A stretch of DNA of 64,000 nt from Haloferax gibbonsii ATCC 33959 (GCF_000336775.1 NZ_AOLJ01000018.1:101954-165953), one strand, 5' to 3'; shown: positions 42,026 through 50,816, counted from the first letter of the stretch. The notes: generated from the letters alone by a model not told the origin. Program-made: numbers and translations.

Positions 42026-43354
42026 CTACTCAGCGTATCCAAGATCAGACAACTGCTTTTGCACGTCGTCAGATAGCTCAACAGACGAACCGGTAGCGCG
42101 TTCTCGTGGGACGTAGTTCATCAGACGAGATTTAATCTCTGGGTCATCAATTTGCTCACCAGTTTCAAAGTCAATGAGAACCGAGCTATCTGTTGTTGGG
42201 ACATAGATGAGATGCTCAGTCCCCTCAGTAACGCTAATTTGGTTTGGTCCGTAGGCGATCTCTTGAGAAAGTAACGCAGTCTCTCCAGTTGAAGATTCTT
42301 GCAACGGTTCTCCGTCAAACTCAACGTTTACCGTGGCATCCATCTCCGAGAGAATTGTCGGGACGATGTCTGTTGAACTCCGACGTGTCGTAGATCCAGA
42401 AATCGATTCAAGGTTGGTTATGATTGGAACTTCGAGAACTGGAGGGACAAGCGCATGACCATGACCTACACCGCTAATTCCACGAGAGTCCTCGAAATGT
42501 TCTTCTTCGAATGATTTGTATTCCCAGAACTCTTCGCCGTGGTCGCTTGTCACGACAAGAATTGTATCCTCAAGTTCAGCTAGTTCATCAAGAACACGCT
42601 CAACCTCTTCGTCGACGTAGCGAAGAAGCGTATCGTACAGTAGTCCTCTTGCTGAACGGTAGCGTTCGAATTCATCGTTCTGAATATCTCCAGAAGTGAA
42701 GCGCCAACGGTCGATCCCGTCAACCTCCGGTATCTCCTCGAAATACTCGGTTGGGGGGTCGTGTAAGGGCTCATGGAGATCTCCCAATTGTGCATAGCCA
42801 AACTTTGGGCCAGATGTGGTATTCCACCATTGCTGAATGTCTGAAAGAACATCTTCAGCATCTGCATCATGGCGTCGTTTTACAGATTTAAACCGACCCT
42901 CCATGGGGATTGCTGCGGTGCCGACCGCAGTAATAAATCGAGTTTCGTATCCCACCGAATCAAGCAACTCTGCAAGTGTAGGAACATCATCTTGAATACC
43001 GTTCGGTGGATTACTCAGGTCCTGGTTTCTGGAGGAGTCATCTGGGTATGCTGCACCATGGTTGTGTGGGTGAAGTCCTGTAAGAATAGAGGGAACAGAG
43101 CTGAATGTCCACGGTGCTGCAGCAATTGCTGGTGTGTAGGATGTTAGTGAGTCCAGAAATGGAGTTGTTTTGCGATGGTATCCAGACACTGAGAGTCTAT
43201 CATCCCGAAGACAGTCAATCGTGATGACGAGGATGTTCTTTTTATCATCCACGTCAACCATCGAAGAACTGCCACCGCCTCGCAACTCGTACGCCATTCG
43301 ACTTCGTAACTGTCGAACTTTTTCGAGACCAACGCTCCCAATCTCTTTAATCAT
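42026..43354 (-). CDS. sulfatase/phosphotransferase superfamily protein
   Basis: A 442-residue alkaline-phosphatase-superfamily protein: ILVITIDCLRDDRLSVSGYH (first metal site), the nucleophile region AAPWTFSSVPSILTGLHPHN with Thr or Ser instead of Cys, and LVVTSDHGEEFWEYKSFEEE (second metal site). This is the layout of haloarchaeal 'sulfatase' proteins in glycosylation islands. A role in adding or removing a charged group on the surface glycan is plausible but unproved. It lies convergent to rfbC, their stops 2 bp apart. Confidence 0.88.
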   Translation of the reverse strand: MIKEIGSVGLEKVRQLRSRMAYELRGGGSSSMVDVDDKKNILVITIDCLRDDRLSVSGYHRKTTPFLDSLTSYTPAIAAAPWTFSSVPSILTGLHPHNHGAAYPDDSSRNQDLSNPPNGIQDDVPTLAELLDSVGYETRFITAVGTAAIPMEGRFKSVKRRHDADAEDVLSDIQQWWNTTSGPKFGYAQLGDLHEPLHDPPTEYFEEIPEVDGIDRWRFTSGDIQNDEFERYRSARGLLYDTLLRYVDEEVERVLDELAELEDTILVVTSDHGEEFWEYKSFEEEHFEDSRGISGVGHGHALVPPVLEVPIITNLESISGSTTRRSSTDIVPTILSEMDATVNVEFDGEPLQESSTGETALLSQEIAYGPNQISVTEGTEHLIYVPTTDSSVLIDFETGEQIDDPEIKSRLMNYVPRERATGSSVELSDDVQKQLSDLGYAE

Positions 43355-43467
43355 TGAGAGCCCGTTTCTGGGGAAGATTTATAAGATTTTGCTACAGCTA
43401 ATTTTACCAATTAGTTCGAGCAAGCGAACCATACTTGAGTCAGTATGATAACATCACAGACACAATC

Positions 43468-44541
43468 ATGAAAGGCGTACTTCTCTCAGGAGGCACGGGC
43501 TCCCGTCTCCGACCCATTACCCACACCGGGCCGAAGCAACTTGTCCCGGTCGCGAATAAACCCGTCCTCGAATACGCGGTCGAGGACCTCAAAGAAGCGG
43601 GAATCACCGAAATCGGCGTCATTCTCGGCCACAAGGGCCGCGAAGAAATCCAGGACCTCCTTGGCGATGGTTCGGACTACGGCGTCGAAATTACCTACAT
43701 CGTCCAGGGTAACCCCCTCGGCCTCGCCCACGCGGCGGGCTGTGCGAAGGACTTCGTCGGCGACGACGACTTCGTGATGTACCTCGGCGACAACATCCTC
43801 AAAGAGGGCGTCGTCGACCTCGTCGAGAGCTTCGAATCGGGCGACTTCGGTGCGGGCATCGCGCTCCAAGAAGTCGAGAACCCACAGCAGTTCGGGATTG
43901 CGGACGTCGACGACCAAGGCAACGTCACCCAACTCATCGAGAAGCCGGACGAGCCACCGACGAATCTCGCCCTCATCGGGATGTACGTCTTTTCGCCCGC
44001 GGTCTTCGACGCCATCGAGCAACTCGAACCCTCGTGGCGGGGCGAACTCGAAATCACGGACGCGATTCAGTCACTCCTTGAAGACGGCTACGCCATCGAC
44101 TCGCACGTCGTCGAGGGCTGGTGGAAAGACACGGGTAAGCCCGAAGACATCCTCGAGGCGAACCAACTCGTCCTCGAAGACAAGTCGCTCAAAAAGCGGG
44201 GCACCGTCAGCGACGATGCAACCGTCGACGGCCGTATCGAACTCGCGGAGTCGGCGACCATCGAAGACGGCGCAGTCGTCCGTGGCCCGGTCTCCATCGC
44301 GGATGGCGCGGTCATCAAATCGGGCACCTACGTCGGCCCGTACACGTCCGTCGGTCCGAACTCGACGCTCGAAGGCGTCCACATCGAGAACTCGGTCGTC
44401 ATCGGTGAGTCGAGCATCAACACCTCCGGCCGCATCGTCGACAGCCTCCTCGGCAAGGGCGCGAACATCGGCAGTGCGGACGACTTCCTCCCGGAGGGTC
44501 GTCGCCTCGTCGTTGGCGAGAACTCCCAACTGAAACTCTAA
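43468..44541 (+). CDS. rfbA: glucose-1-phosphate thymidylyltransferase (long archaeal form)
   Basis: A 357-residue nucleotidyltransferase with a C-terminal left-handed beta-helix. The N-terminus MKGVLLSGGTGSRLRPITHT, then GPKQLVPVANKPV, is the pyrophosphorylase signature; VMYLGDNILKEGV holds the catalytic Asp and EKPDEPPTNLALIGMYVF follows. From about residue 245 hexapeptide repeats begin (VVRGPVSIADGAVIKSGTYV). The ATG at 43468 starts the signature; a TTG 33 bp upstream is in frame but lacks conservation. It makes dTDP-glucose for the rhamnose pathway. A small zinc protein gene follows 2 bp later. Confidence 0.93.
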   Translation: MKGVLLSGGTGSRLRPITHTGPKQLVPVANKPVLEYAVEDLKEAGITEIGVILGHKGREEIQDLLGDGSDYGVEITYIVQGNPLGLAHAAGCAKDFVGDDDFVMYLGDNILKEGVVDLVESFESGDFGAGIALQEVENPQQFGIADVDDQGNVTQLIEKPDEPPTNLALIGMYVFSPAVFDAIEQLEPSWRGELEITDAIQSLLEDGYAIDSHVVEGWWKDTGKPEDILEANQLVLEDKSLKKRGTVSDDATVDGRIELAESATIEDGAVVRGPVSIADGAVIKSGTYVGPYTSVGPNSTLEGVHIENSVVIGESSINTSGRIVDSLLGKGANIGSADDFLPEGRRLVVGENSQLKL

Positions 44542-44543
44542 CC

Positions 44544-44723
44544 ATGCACATCATCACCCACGCCTGCACGCAGTGCGGAACCGTCGTCTCCGCGAACGAA
44601 CTCGAATCGAACCGCGTGATGAAGTGCCCCGGACTGGGCTGTGAGAACGTCCTCCGCTTTACGGACCTCGACCAGGCCGACCAAGAGCACTTCCTCGACA
44701 ACAAAGCCAGCTACGAACTGTAA
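44544..44723 (+). CDS. small zinc-ribbon protein coupled to rfbA
   Basis: A 59-residue protein: MHIITHACTQCGTVVSANEL, then MKCPGLGCENVLRFTDLDQA. The two Cys pairs (CTQC and CPGLGC) suggest a single zinc ribbon. It begins 2 bp after the rfbA stop, so it is almost certainly in the same transcript, and its last 13 bp overlap the 3' end of the convergent rfbD. Haloarchaea encode many such small Cys-pair proteins of unknown function; a regulatory or chaperone role with RfbA is speculation. Confidence 0.75.
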   Translation: MHIITHACTQCGTVVSANELESNRVMKCPGLGCENVLRFTDLDQADQEHFLDNKASYEL

Positions 44724-45613
44724 TCGCTGAACGCGGCTTCGAGCGCCGCGAGGTCGGCGTCCAACGTCGGCTGTGACCGCCCGAGTTCGCCTTCTACCTT
44801 CGACACATCGAGACACGAGCGTCGCGGCCTCGCCGCCGGGCGGTCGAGGTCGGCCATGACTGACGACTCGATGAGCGACGGATCGCCACCAATTACCTCA
44901 CAGATTTCCGCACCGAAGTCGGAAGGCGTGACGGCCGACTGACTGGCGACGTGGTACGTCCCCGACACACCGGCATCGAGGAGTTCCAGCGTCGTCGTGG
45001 CGACGTTGCCGGCCCGACTGGGCGTCATCGTCTGGTCGGTGAACAGCGGGACCGTGTCACCGGCGGCGAGCGTCGAGGCGACCCACTGGGGGAAGCCGAC
45101 GAGATCGCCCGTGTCACCACGTGCGCCGTAGACGAACGACAGACGGAGAACGAGCGCATCAGCAGTCACCTCACGGACAGCACGCTCGCCGGCGAGCTTC
45201 GAGCGGCCGTACTCCTGAATCGGCGCGGTCTCGGCATCCTCCTCGTAGAGCCCGTCTGTTTCGCCGTCGAAGACGTAGTCCGTCGAGTAGTGAACGAACG
45301 GAATCTCGCGGTCGTCACACACGGCGGCGAGGTCGCCCGGCGCGGTTCCGTTTACTGCAGCCGCCAACTCGGGATTCGATTCACAGCCGTCCACGTCAGT
45401 ATAGGCGGCGCAGTTAATCACCAGATCAACGTCGTACTCATCAAGCAACTCTACAACCCGCTCAGTATCCGTGATATCGATTTGGTGGAGGGGACAGTCG
45501 AAGGCGGGTTCCTCGGAATGATAGCCGCCGACGACTGCGTGGTCCTGCTCGCGGAGCGTCCGGACGACGACACTCCCGAGCAAGCCGTTAGCGCCGGTGA
45601 CGAATGCGTACAT
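44711..45613 (-). CDS. rfbD: dTDP-4-dehydrorhamnose reductase
   Basis: A 300-residue RmlD-type short-chain reductase: FVTGANGLLGSVVVRTL (NAD(P)H loop), VINCAAYTDVDGCESNPELA, STDYVFDGETDGLYEEDAET, and the catalytic YGRSKLAGE (Y-x3-K). It performs the last step to dTDP-L-rhamnose. It is divergent from rfbB across a promoter of about 50 bp and convergent with rfbA and the zinc protein gene. Confidence 0.95.
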   Translation of the reverse strand: MYAFVTGANGLLGSVVVRTLREQDHAVVGGYHSEEPAFDCPLHQIDITDTERVVELLDEYDVDLVINCAAYTDVDGCESNPELAAAVNGTAPGDLAAVCDDREIPFVHYSTDYVFDGETDGLYEEDAETAPIQEYGRSKLAGERAVREVTADALVLRLSFVYGARGDTGDLVGFPQWVASTLAAGDTVPLFTDQTMTPSRAGNVATTTLELLDAGVSGTYHVASQSAVTPSDFGAEICEVIGGDPSLIESSVMADLDRPAARPRRSCLDVSKVEGELGRSQPTLDADLAALEAAFSDYSS

Positions 45614-45637
45614 GTACTCGTTGTGTCGATGAAAATG

Positions 45638-45646
45638 TAAATATAT
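45638..45646 (+). promoter_or_regulatory. TATA box of rfbB
   Basis: TAAATATAT lies about 25 bp upstream of the ATG at 45667, predicting a leaderless rfbB transcript and excluding the longer open frame from 45604. Confidence 0.65.
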
Positions 45647-45666
45647 GCTGCCTCTGTTGGTGGCAT

Positions 45667-46599
45667 ATGGACGTACTCGTTACTGGTGGTGCCGGATTCA
45701 TCGGTTCGAATTTCGTGCGGTATCTGCTCGATACCGGCGACGATTCAGTCGTCACGCTCGACGCGCTCACCTACGCCGGGTCGCGTGACAACCTCGCCGG
45801 CTATCTCGACCACCCGAACCATCGGTTCGTCGAGGGTGACATCCGAGACCGCGAGCTTGTCGACGACCTCGTGGCCGATGCCGATGTCATCGTGAACTTT
45901 GCTGCGGAGTCGCACGTCGACCGCTCCATCGGTGGGGCCGAGCCGTTCGTCTCGACGAACGTCCAGGGGACTCAGACACTCCTCGATGCCGCCCTCGATG
46001 CGGATATCGACCGGTTCCTCCAGATTTCGACCGACGAGGTGTACGGCGAGATTCACGAAGGGAAGTTCACGGAAGACGACCCACTCGCGCCGCGAAATCC
46101 CTACTCGGCGACGAAAGCCGGTGCGGACCTGCTCGTTCAGAGCTACCGAGAAACCCACGACCTACCGACGCTCATCACGCGGACCTGCAACAACTTCGGT
46201 CCGCGACAGCACCCGGAAAAACTTATTCCGAAGTTCATCCAGCGCGCCGCGAACGGCGAGACGCTCCCGGTCTACGGCGACGGTTCGAACGTCCGCGAGT
46301 GGATCTACGTCGAAGACAACTGTGCAGCGCTCGATGTCGTCCTCCGAGAGGGCGATATCGGCGAGGTGTACAACATCGGCAGCGGCGTCGAACTGTCCAA
46401 TCTCGAAACGACGGAGAAGATTATCGAAGCCGCCGGTGGGTCGGAAGACCAAATCGAGTTCGTCGAGGACCGCGCGGGCCACGACCAGCGCTACGCCATC
46501 GACGCGACGAAGACGAAGGCGCTCGGCTGGGAGCCCGAATGGAGCTTCGAAGACGGCCTCGAGGCCTGCGTCGACTACTACCTCGGCGACGACGAATAG
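45667..46599 (+). CDS. rfbB: dTDP-glucose 4,6-dehydratase
   Basis: A 310-residue extended short-chain dehydrogenase: MDVLVTGGAGFIGSNFVRYL, FAAESHVDRSIGGAEPFVST, the catalytic TDE motif in QISTDEVYGEI, NPYSATKAGADLLV (Y-x3-K) and NFGPRQHPEKLIPKFI. These are the hallmarks of RmlB. It converts dTDP-glucose to the 4-keto-6-deoxy intermediate. The stop TAG is directly followed by the ATG of the Nudix gene, so the two are coupled. Confidence 0.96.
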   Translation: MDVLVTGGAGFIGSNFVRYLLDTGDDSVVTLDALTYAGSRDNLAGYLDHPNHRFVEGDIRDRELVDDLVADADVIVNFAAESHVDRSIGGAEPFVSTNVQGTQTLLDAALDADIDRFLQISTDEVYGEIHEGKFTEDDPLAPRNPYSATKAGADLLVQSYRETHDLPTLITRTCNNFGPRQHPEKLIPKFIQRAANGETLPVYGDGSNVREWIYVEDNCAALDVVLREGDIGEVYNIGSGVELSNLETTEKIIEAAGGSEDQIEFVEDRAGHDQRYAIDATKTKALGWEPEWSFEDGLEACVDYYLGDDE

Positions 46600-47070
46600 A
46601 TGGCCGACCAACGCACCCAGGCGGACGAGCAGGACACGTGGATTCCCGACGACGAGTGGGAAGCAATCGTCGCGAACGTCCCGCTGGTCTCCGTCGACCT
46701 CGTGATTCGCCACGAAGGCGGCGTCATCCTCGGCCTTCGTGAGAACGAGCCCGCACGCGGTGAGTGGTTCGTTCCCGGTGGGACGGTGCTGAAAAACGAG
46801 ACACTGACGGATGCCGTCCACCGCGTCGCTGACGAAGAGTTAGGCGTCGATGTGACTATTGAGTCGCGACTGGGGACGTTCGAACACTTCTACGACACCT
46901 CGGAGGTCGAGGGCGTGGACTCGAAACACTACCTTGCGACTGCGTTCGAGGTAACACTCGACGACGACACCCTCGAGATGGACGCCCAACACAGCAGACT
47001 GGAGGTCTTCGAACCACCGTATGAAAACCTCCACCCGTACGTCGAGCGATACCTCCAGGCACTCGAGTAA
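46600..47070 (+). CDS. Nudix hydrolase (GDP-mannose mannosyl hydrolase-like)
   Basis: A 156-residue Nudix protein with the box reading PGGTVLKNETLTDAVHRVAD then EELGVD; the RE pair of the canonical box is RV here, as in the GDP-mannose mannosyl hydrolase group, which also lacks a standard catalytic Glu. VPLVSVDLVIRHEGGVILGL and GEWFVPGG are typical of that group. It probably hydrolyses or edits a nucleotide sugar. Directly after rfbB, before the TnpB element. Confidence 0.85.
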   Translation: MADQRTQADEQDTWIPDDEWEAIVANVPLVSVDLVIRHEGGVILGLRENEPARGEWFVPGGTVLKNETLTDAVHRVADEELGVDVTIESRLGTFEHFYDTSEVEGVDSKHYLATAFEVTLDDDTLEMDAQHSRLEVFEPPYENLHPYVERYLQALE

Positions 47071-47116
47071 GGACGGCAGAAGAAACGGGTCTTCAGTTTC
47101 AGTTCAGTTTCAGTGA

Positions 47117-47164
47117 ACTACCCCACCCTACCGCTCGCCTGACGGCTCGCGCTTGAGGGTGGGG
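47117..47164 (-). ncRNA. TnpB element right end / omega RNA hairpin
   Basis: CCCCACCCT (47121-47129) and AGGGTGGGG (47156-47164) form a perfect 9-bp stem that includes the last codons and stop of the tnpB gene. In IS605/IS1341 elements the guide-RNA scaffold overlaps the tnpB 3' end in just this way. The guide would be read from DNA left of about 47117. Confidence 0.65.
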
Positions 47165-48351
47165 CTTCCTGTTTCAACGACGCGCTTTGCAGATACCGAG
47201 GTATCCACAGGGAGCGCAGTCTCCACAGGCGTTGATTCGGAGCGCCCCGCTCCTAACCGCTTCTTGACACCGCGAGAAAGAATGTTCCACGCCGCGTTCG
47301 CGTCTCTATCCGCCTCGAAACCGCACGCCGGACAGGAGTGTTCGCGCACCCACAGCGGCTTATCCGTCGAAACGCCACAAGACGCACACTCTTTGGTCGT
47401 TCCGCGCGGATTCACCGCGACGAAGTGCGTTCCTTCGCGTTCGCACTTGTATTCGAGCATCCGAAGGAACGTTCCCCACGCCGCACCTGCTCGGTTCCGT
47501 GAATTGCCCGGCAGTTCGACCAACCCCTTCGCGTCCAAGTCCTCAACGGCCACGAGGTCGTACTCCCGAGCATAGTACGCCGAGAGCTTGTGAAGGAAGT
47601 CACGGCGCTTGTTCTTCAACTCGGCGTGGCGTTCGGCCACGACCTTCCGCTGTTTCTCCCAATTCGCAGACCCGTGCTGTTTCCGCGAGAGGTCACGCTG
47701 TGCGCGTTCCAAGCGTTCGCGTTCGTCTGAGAGGTCGAGCGATTCGACGGCGGTGCCGTCGGTGTCGTGAGCGTACTTGAGAATCCCCACGTCGATGCCG
47801 ACGCACCGCTCGGGATTCTTGGGTTTCGCAGGCGGGTCGTCAGGGGTTTCGACGCCGAGGATAGCGTACCACTCCCCGGTCGGTTCTTGCTTGACCGTGA
47901 CGGTCTTGATTTCGGCGTCGTCGGGGAGGTCGCGGTGGAAGGTGAGCGGAATTTCTCCGAGTTTTGAGATCCACAGTTTTGTCTGACCGCTCGTGTTCTT
48001 GAGCTTGAAGCCGGATTGACTGTAGGTGAAACTGCGGTACTCATCCGGTGCCTTCCACTTGAGGGTGCCGACGCGGTAGCCGTTCTCTTTGCGACCGCGA
48101 AGCGTCGAGAGGTTGTCGTACAGCCGTTGTACGACCTTCTGTAGTACCTTCGAGTGAACTTGTTTCAGGTCGTTCCACCACTTTTTGAGACTCGGCAAGA
48201 GTTTCTGTTCGCTGTATGCCGAGGTGCCGTCGGTTCGGTTGAGACGGTGGAGAAAGTGGTTGTAGACCTGTCTACAGGTATCGACAGTCCACGCTAACTG
48301 TTGTTCGAGAGCGTCGGACGGTCGGAGTCGATACCTGTAGTTGTAGTTCAT
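47128..48351 (-). CDS. tnpB: TnpB RNA-guided nuclease, complete
   Basis: A 407-residue full-length TnpB: N-terminal MNYNYRYRLRPSDALEQQLA (REC/WED region), RuvC-I VGIDVGILKYA, RuvC-II LVAVEDLDAKGL with the catalytic Glu, zinc ribbon CASCGVSTDKPLWVREHSCP, and RuvC-III EADRDANAAWNI. All three catalytic acids are present, unlike the copy at position 2. Its start codon directly follows the stop of a 40-residue ORF (TAGATG). With a left-end hairpin at 48561-48622 and a right-end hairpin at 47117-47164 the element appears structurally complete but has no TnpA. Confidence 0.95.
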   Translation of the reverse strand: MNYNYRYRLRPSDALEQQLAWTVDTCRQVYNHFLHRLNRTDGTSAYSEQKLLPSLKKWWNDLKQVHSKVLQKVVQRLYDNLSTLRGRKENGYRVGTLKWKAPDEYRSFTYSQSGFKLKNTSGQTKLWISKLGEIPLTFHRDLPDDAEIKTVTVKQEPTGEWYAILGVETPDDPPAKPKNPERCVGIDVGILKYAHDTDGTAVESLDLSDERERLERAQRDLSRKQHGSANWEKQRKVVAERHAELKNKRRDFLHKLSAYYAREYDLVAVEDLDAKGLVELPGNSRNRAGAAWGTFLRMLEYKCEREGTHFVAVNPRGTTKECASCGVSTDKPLWVREHSCPACGFEADRDANAAWNILSRGVKKRLGAGRSESTPVETALPVDTSVSAKRVVETGSPTLKREPSGER

Positions 48352-48474
48352 CTACGAGCGTTCTTCGATGAGTTCGTCAAGTTTCTCTTGGACGAACGAT
48401 GAGAGGTTGAGGTGGTTCTCCTCGACCCACTCGGCTTGGTCGTCACGGATAGAGATGTTCTTGCGCGTTGCCAT
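48352..48474 (-). CDS. 40-residue ribbon-helix-helix-like protein translationally coupled to tnpB
   Basis: MATRKNISIRDDQAEWVEEN then HLNLSSFVQEKLDELIEERS. A short strand (RKNISIRDDQ), a helix (AEWVEENH), an NLSS turn and a second helix (FVQEKLDELIEE) fit the ribbon-helix-helix DNA-binding fold. Its TAG stop is immediately followed by the tnpB ATG, so the two must be co-transcribed. It may repress the element or bind its left end. I recall such short ORFs upstream of haloarchaeal tnpB genes, but not a tested function. Confidence 0.78.
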   Translation of the reverse strand: MATRKNISIRDDQAEWVEENHLNLSSFVQEKLDELIEERS

Positions 48475-48560
48475 ACCACACAATACACAAACTACACAAA
48501 TATGAATTGCGATTGCGTGGGCCTGTGGGCCGAGCGCCGGACGTGTTTGAGAACCGTTCG

Positions 48561-48622
48561 GCGCTGTATCCCCTCTCTACTCACTCGCTTCACTCGTTCG
48601 TTGAGGAAGGGGCCTTAGCGCC
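48561..48622 (-). repeat. left-end hairpin of the complete TnpB element
   Basis: On the minus strand, GGCGCTAAGGCCCCTTCCTC ... GAGTGAGTAGAGAGGGGATA, then CAGCGC, can fold into an imperfect hairpin. It lies upstream of the RHH-like ORF and has relatives at 6625-6692 and 8451-8512. Position and orientation make it the likely left end of the element, which would then span about 47117-48625. Confidence 0.6.
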
Positions 48623-48669
48623 TACTTTCAGGTAATCGAAGGGAACATCGCGAGAAAAGTGGTGCCGGG

Positions 48670-49914
48670 TTACTCCCCCAGCGACCCCAACAGGAACGAC
48701 CCGAACACCATCTGCAACCCGATCACCACAGCCACGGTCGCCACAACGTCGGCAACCGCGATCGGCAGCGCACTGAACCCACTGGTCACCCACGTAACGG
48801 CCAGGTAGCCACCGTAGGCCAGCCCACCGAGGAACACGAGCGAGCCAATCGTCGCCCCTCGCTCGAGCGAAATCCGCTTCGTAAACCAGGTCGTAAACGG
48901 GTCAGAAGCCCCACGAACCGGGTCAGACGACACCGTCGAGAAGGCTCCGAACAGCATCAGTTGAAACCCAGCGAGCGTCAGCAGGCCACCACCAATCCCG
49001 GTGTGAATGCCGAACTGCGCACCACCGATCTCCAGACCACTCCACGCGAGCACCAGCGCCAACACACCAACCACAGACAGGCCGAACCCGGGTGCCGAAA
49101 ACAGGTAGCCGGGCGCATTGACCAGCATAAACCGAACGTGTCGCCAGCCATCGGGGAAGCTCTCCAGATTGGCCTCACCCTCACGGGGATGGTACGTAAT
49201 CGGCTTCTCTTCGATCTCGAGATCCTTCGCGCCGGCCTCCATAATCATCTCGCTGGCGAACTCCATGCCCGTCGACGAACACTCCATGGTCTCCCAGGCG
49301 TCTCGAGTAAAGACACGCATCCCACTATGCGCGTCACTCACGCCAGCGCCGTAAAACACGTTCAGGAATTTCGTCAACAATGGATTCCCGACGTGTTCGT
49401 GCAGCGGGGGCATCGAGCCGGGGAGAATCTCACCCTCCAGCCGCGAGCCCATGGCCATATCCGCATCACCGGACCGAACCATGTTCAACAGCTTGGGAAG
49501 CTCCTTGAAGTCGTAGGTACAGTCGGCGTCGCCCATGGCGATGTACTGGCCGCGGACGCGCTCGAAGGCGTACAGGTAGGCGTAGCCGTAGCCCTTGCCG
49601 TCGGGTTCGATGACGACCGCACCATTCTCTGCCGCAATCTCGGGCGTGCGGTCGTCCGAGCTGTCGGCGACGACGACCTCACCGTAAATCTGCATGTCCT
49701 CGAGGGCGGCTTTGACCCACTCGATACACTGGGCGATGCCGCCCTCTTCGTTGAGGGTGGGCATCACGACCGAGAGCGTGGGCGTGATCTCGCTGTCTGC
49801 GGACAGGAGCAACTCATCACCGCTGAGTTGGATATCCGATGCTGACGTACCGTGTTTGCCGTTACCCAGCTGTTTCGCATGCTGAGTGTCGTTGTGTGCG
49901 CTTGACGTTCCCAT
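48670..49914 (-). CDS. GT2 dolichyl-phosphate sugar synthase-like glycosyltransferase with membrane tail
   Basis: A 414-residue protein from the ATG at 49914 (the open frame to 49971 adds a poorly conserved extension). GT-A domain: LSVVMPTLNEEGGIAQCIEW, VVADSSDDRTPEIAAENGAV, GKGYGYAYLYAFERVRGQYI, AMGDADCTYDFKELP (DxD) and MAMGSRLEGEILPGSMPPLH. Four helices follow from about residue 270. This DPM1-like arrangement charges dolichol phosphate with a sugar or starts glycan assembly at the membrane (AglJ/AglD-like). It closes the glycan locus. Confidence 0.9.
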   Translation of the reverse strand: MGTSSAHNDTQHAKQLGNGKHGTSASDIQLSGDELLLSADSEITPTLSVVMPTLNEEGGIAQCIEWVKAALEDMQIYGEVVVADSSDDRTPEIAAENGAVVIEPDGKGYGYAYLYAFERVRGQYIAMGDADCTYDFKELPKLLNMVRSGDADMAMGSRLEGEILPGSMPPLHEHVGNPLLTKFLNVFYGAGVSDAHSGMRVFTRDAWETMECSSTGMEFASEMIMEAGAKDLEIEEKPITYHPREGEANLESFPDGWRHVRFMLVNAPGYLFSAPGFGLSVVGVLALVLAWSGLEIGGAQFGIHTGIGGGLLTLAGFQLMLFGAFSTVSSDPVRGASDPFTTWFTKRISLERGATIGSLVFLGGLAYGGYLAVTWVTSGFSALPIAVADVVATVAVVIGLQMVFGSFLLGSLGE

Positions 49915-50085
49915 AGAGATTGACCACCTGTTTGTGAGCACCGCCGAATCACTGTGCAGTGTTCGGTGCACTCCACGAACGGTTTCTATTGTGTTGACTC
50001 GGAGAGGCTCGTAAAGAGTTTATCGTCTGAGCACTCTGTGTAGACAGAATATAATATTGATAATATATATGCGAAAACAATTTCG

Positions 50086-50664
50086 ATGAATGAGTTTATG
50101 GGCGGGACGCGCCTGTATCGGCGTGTGTATCCCCTTGGCCACCTCGCATTCGGCTATCTCTCCGTCGTGGCCCTCGCTCGCGTGCGTGACTGGGAGTTCC
50201 GCTACCCCCACGGCCTGACGCTCGCCCTCCTCGCGATAGGGACGCAACTGCCGGACATTATCGACAAGCCGCTGGCCTACGCGGGCGTGCTCCCCAACGG
50301 CCGGTCGCTCGCGCATTCACTCCTCATCGTCGTCCCCGTCGTGTTCCTGGGCGTCCGGTATCTCTCGCGTCGAGGCTACGGAACTGAAGCGCGCGTGCTC
50401 GCGGTCGCAATCGGGTCGCACCTCCTCGGTGATTCGTATCTCCTTGTCGTCCGCCAGGAGTGGCGCGAACTCGGCTTTCTGTTGTGGCCCGTCGTCCCAG
50501 CCCTCCAGTACCCGAGCGACGACATCGCCCCGTGGGTGCGGATTCTCAACGCCGGCTTCGATAGCCCACACCTGCAGTTCCAGTATCTGCTCTTCGCGGG
50601 CGCAGTAGCCATCTGGCTCGTGAGCGTCTATCGACGACGCCAGCGGCGTCGACCGTCGACGTGA
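50086..50664 (+). CDS. YdjM/DUF457-type membrane-bound metal-dependent hydrolase
   Basis: A 192-residue membrane protein with the family pattern PLGHLAFGYL, IGTQLPDIIDKPLAYAG, GRSLAHSLLIVVPVVFLGV and AIGSHLLGDSYL: the spaced His and Asp residues are proposed metal ligands. Substrate unknown. Two ATGs are possible (50086 and 50098); overlapping TATA-like sequences (ATAATATTG and AATATATATG) do not settle which. The next gene is 150 bp downstream. Confidence 0.85.
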   Translation: MNEFMGGTRLYRRVYPLGHLAFGYLSVVALARVRDWEFRYPHGLTLALLAIGTQLPDIIDKPLAYAGVLPNGRSLAHSLLIVVPVVFLGVRYLSRRGYGTEARVLAVAIGSHLLGDSYLLVVRQEWRELGFLLWPVVPALQYPSDDIAPWVRILNAGFDSPHLQFQYLLFAGAVAIWLVSVYRRRQRRRPST

Positions 50665-50816
50665 CACCGTGGTAGTGTAACGTACATATGTTTGTTTTAA
50701 CATCCGCAGAAAACGAAGACGGTGAACACACGTAACTTGAAGCAAGACGGCCCACTACAGCCACACGTACAGTCCGCAGCGAACAAGCCACGATTTCAAG
50801 CACTCTCAACCCTTCC

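Noticed and set aside
44071-44533. Antisense and +2 frames over the rfbA beta-helix repeats
   Set aside because: Periodic repeats of the beta-helix keep other frames open by chance; composition is extreme (Ser/Arg or Asp/Val).
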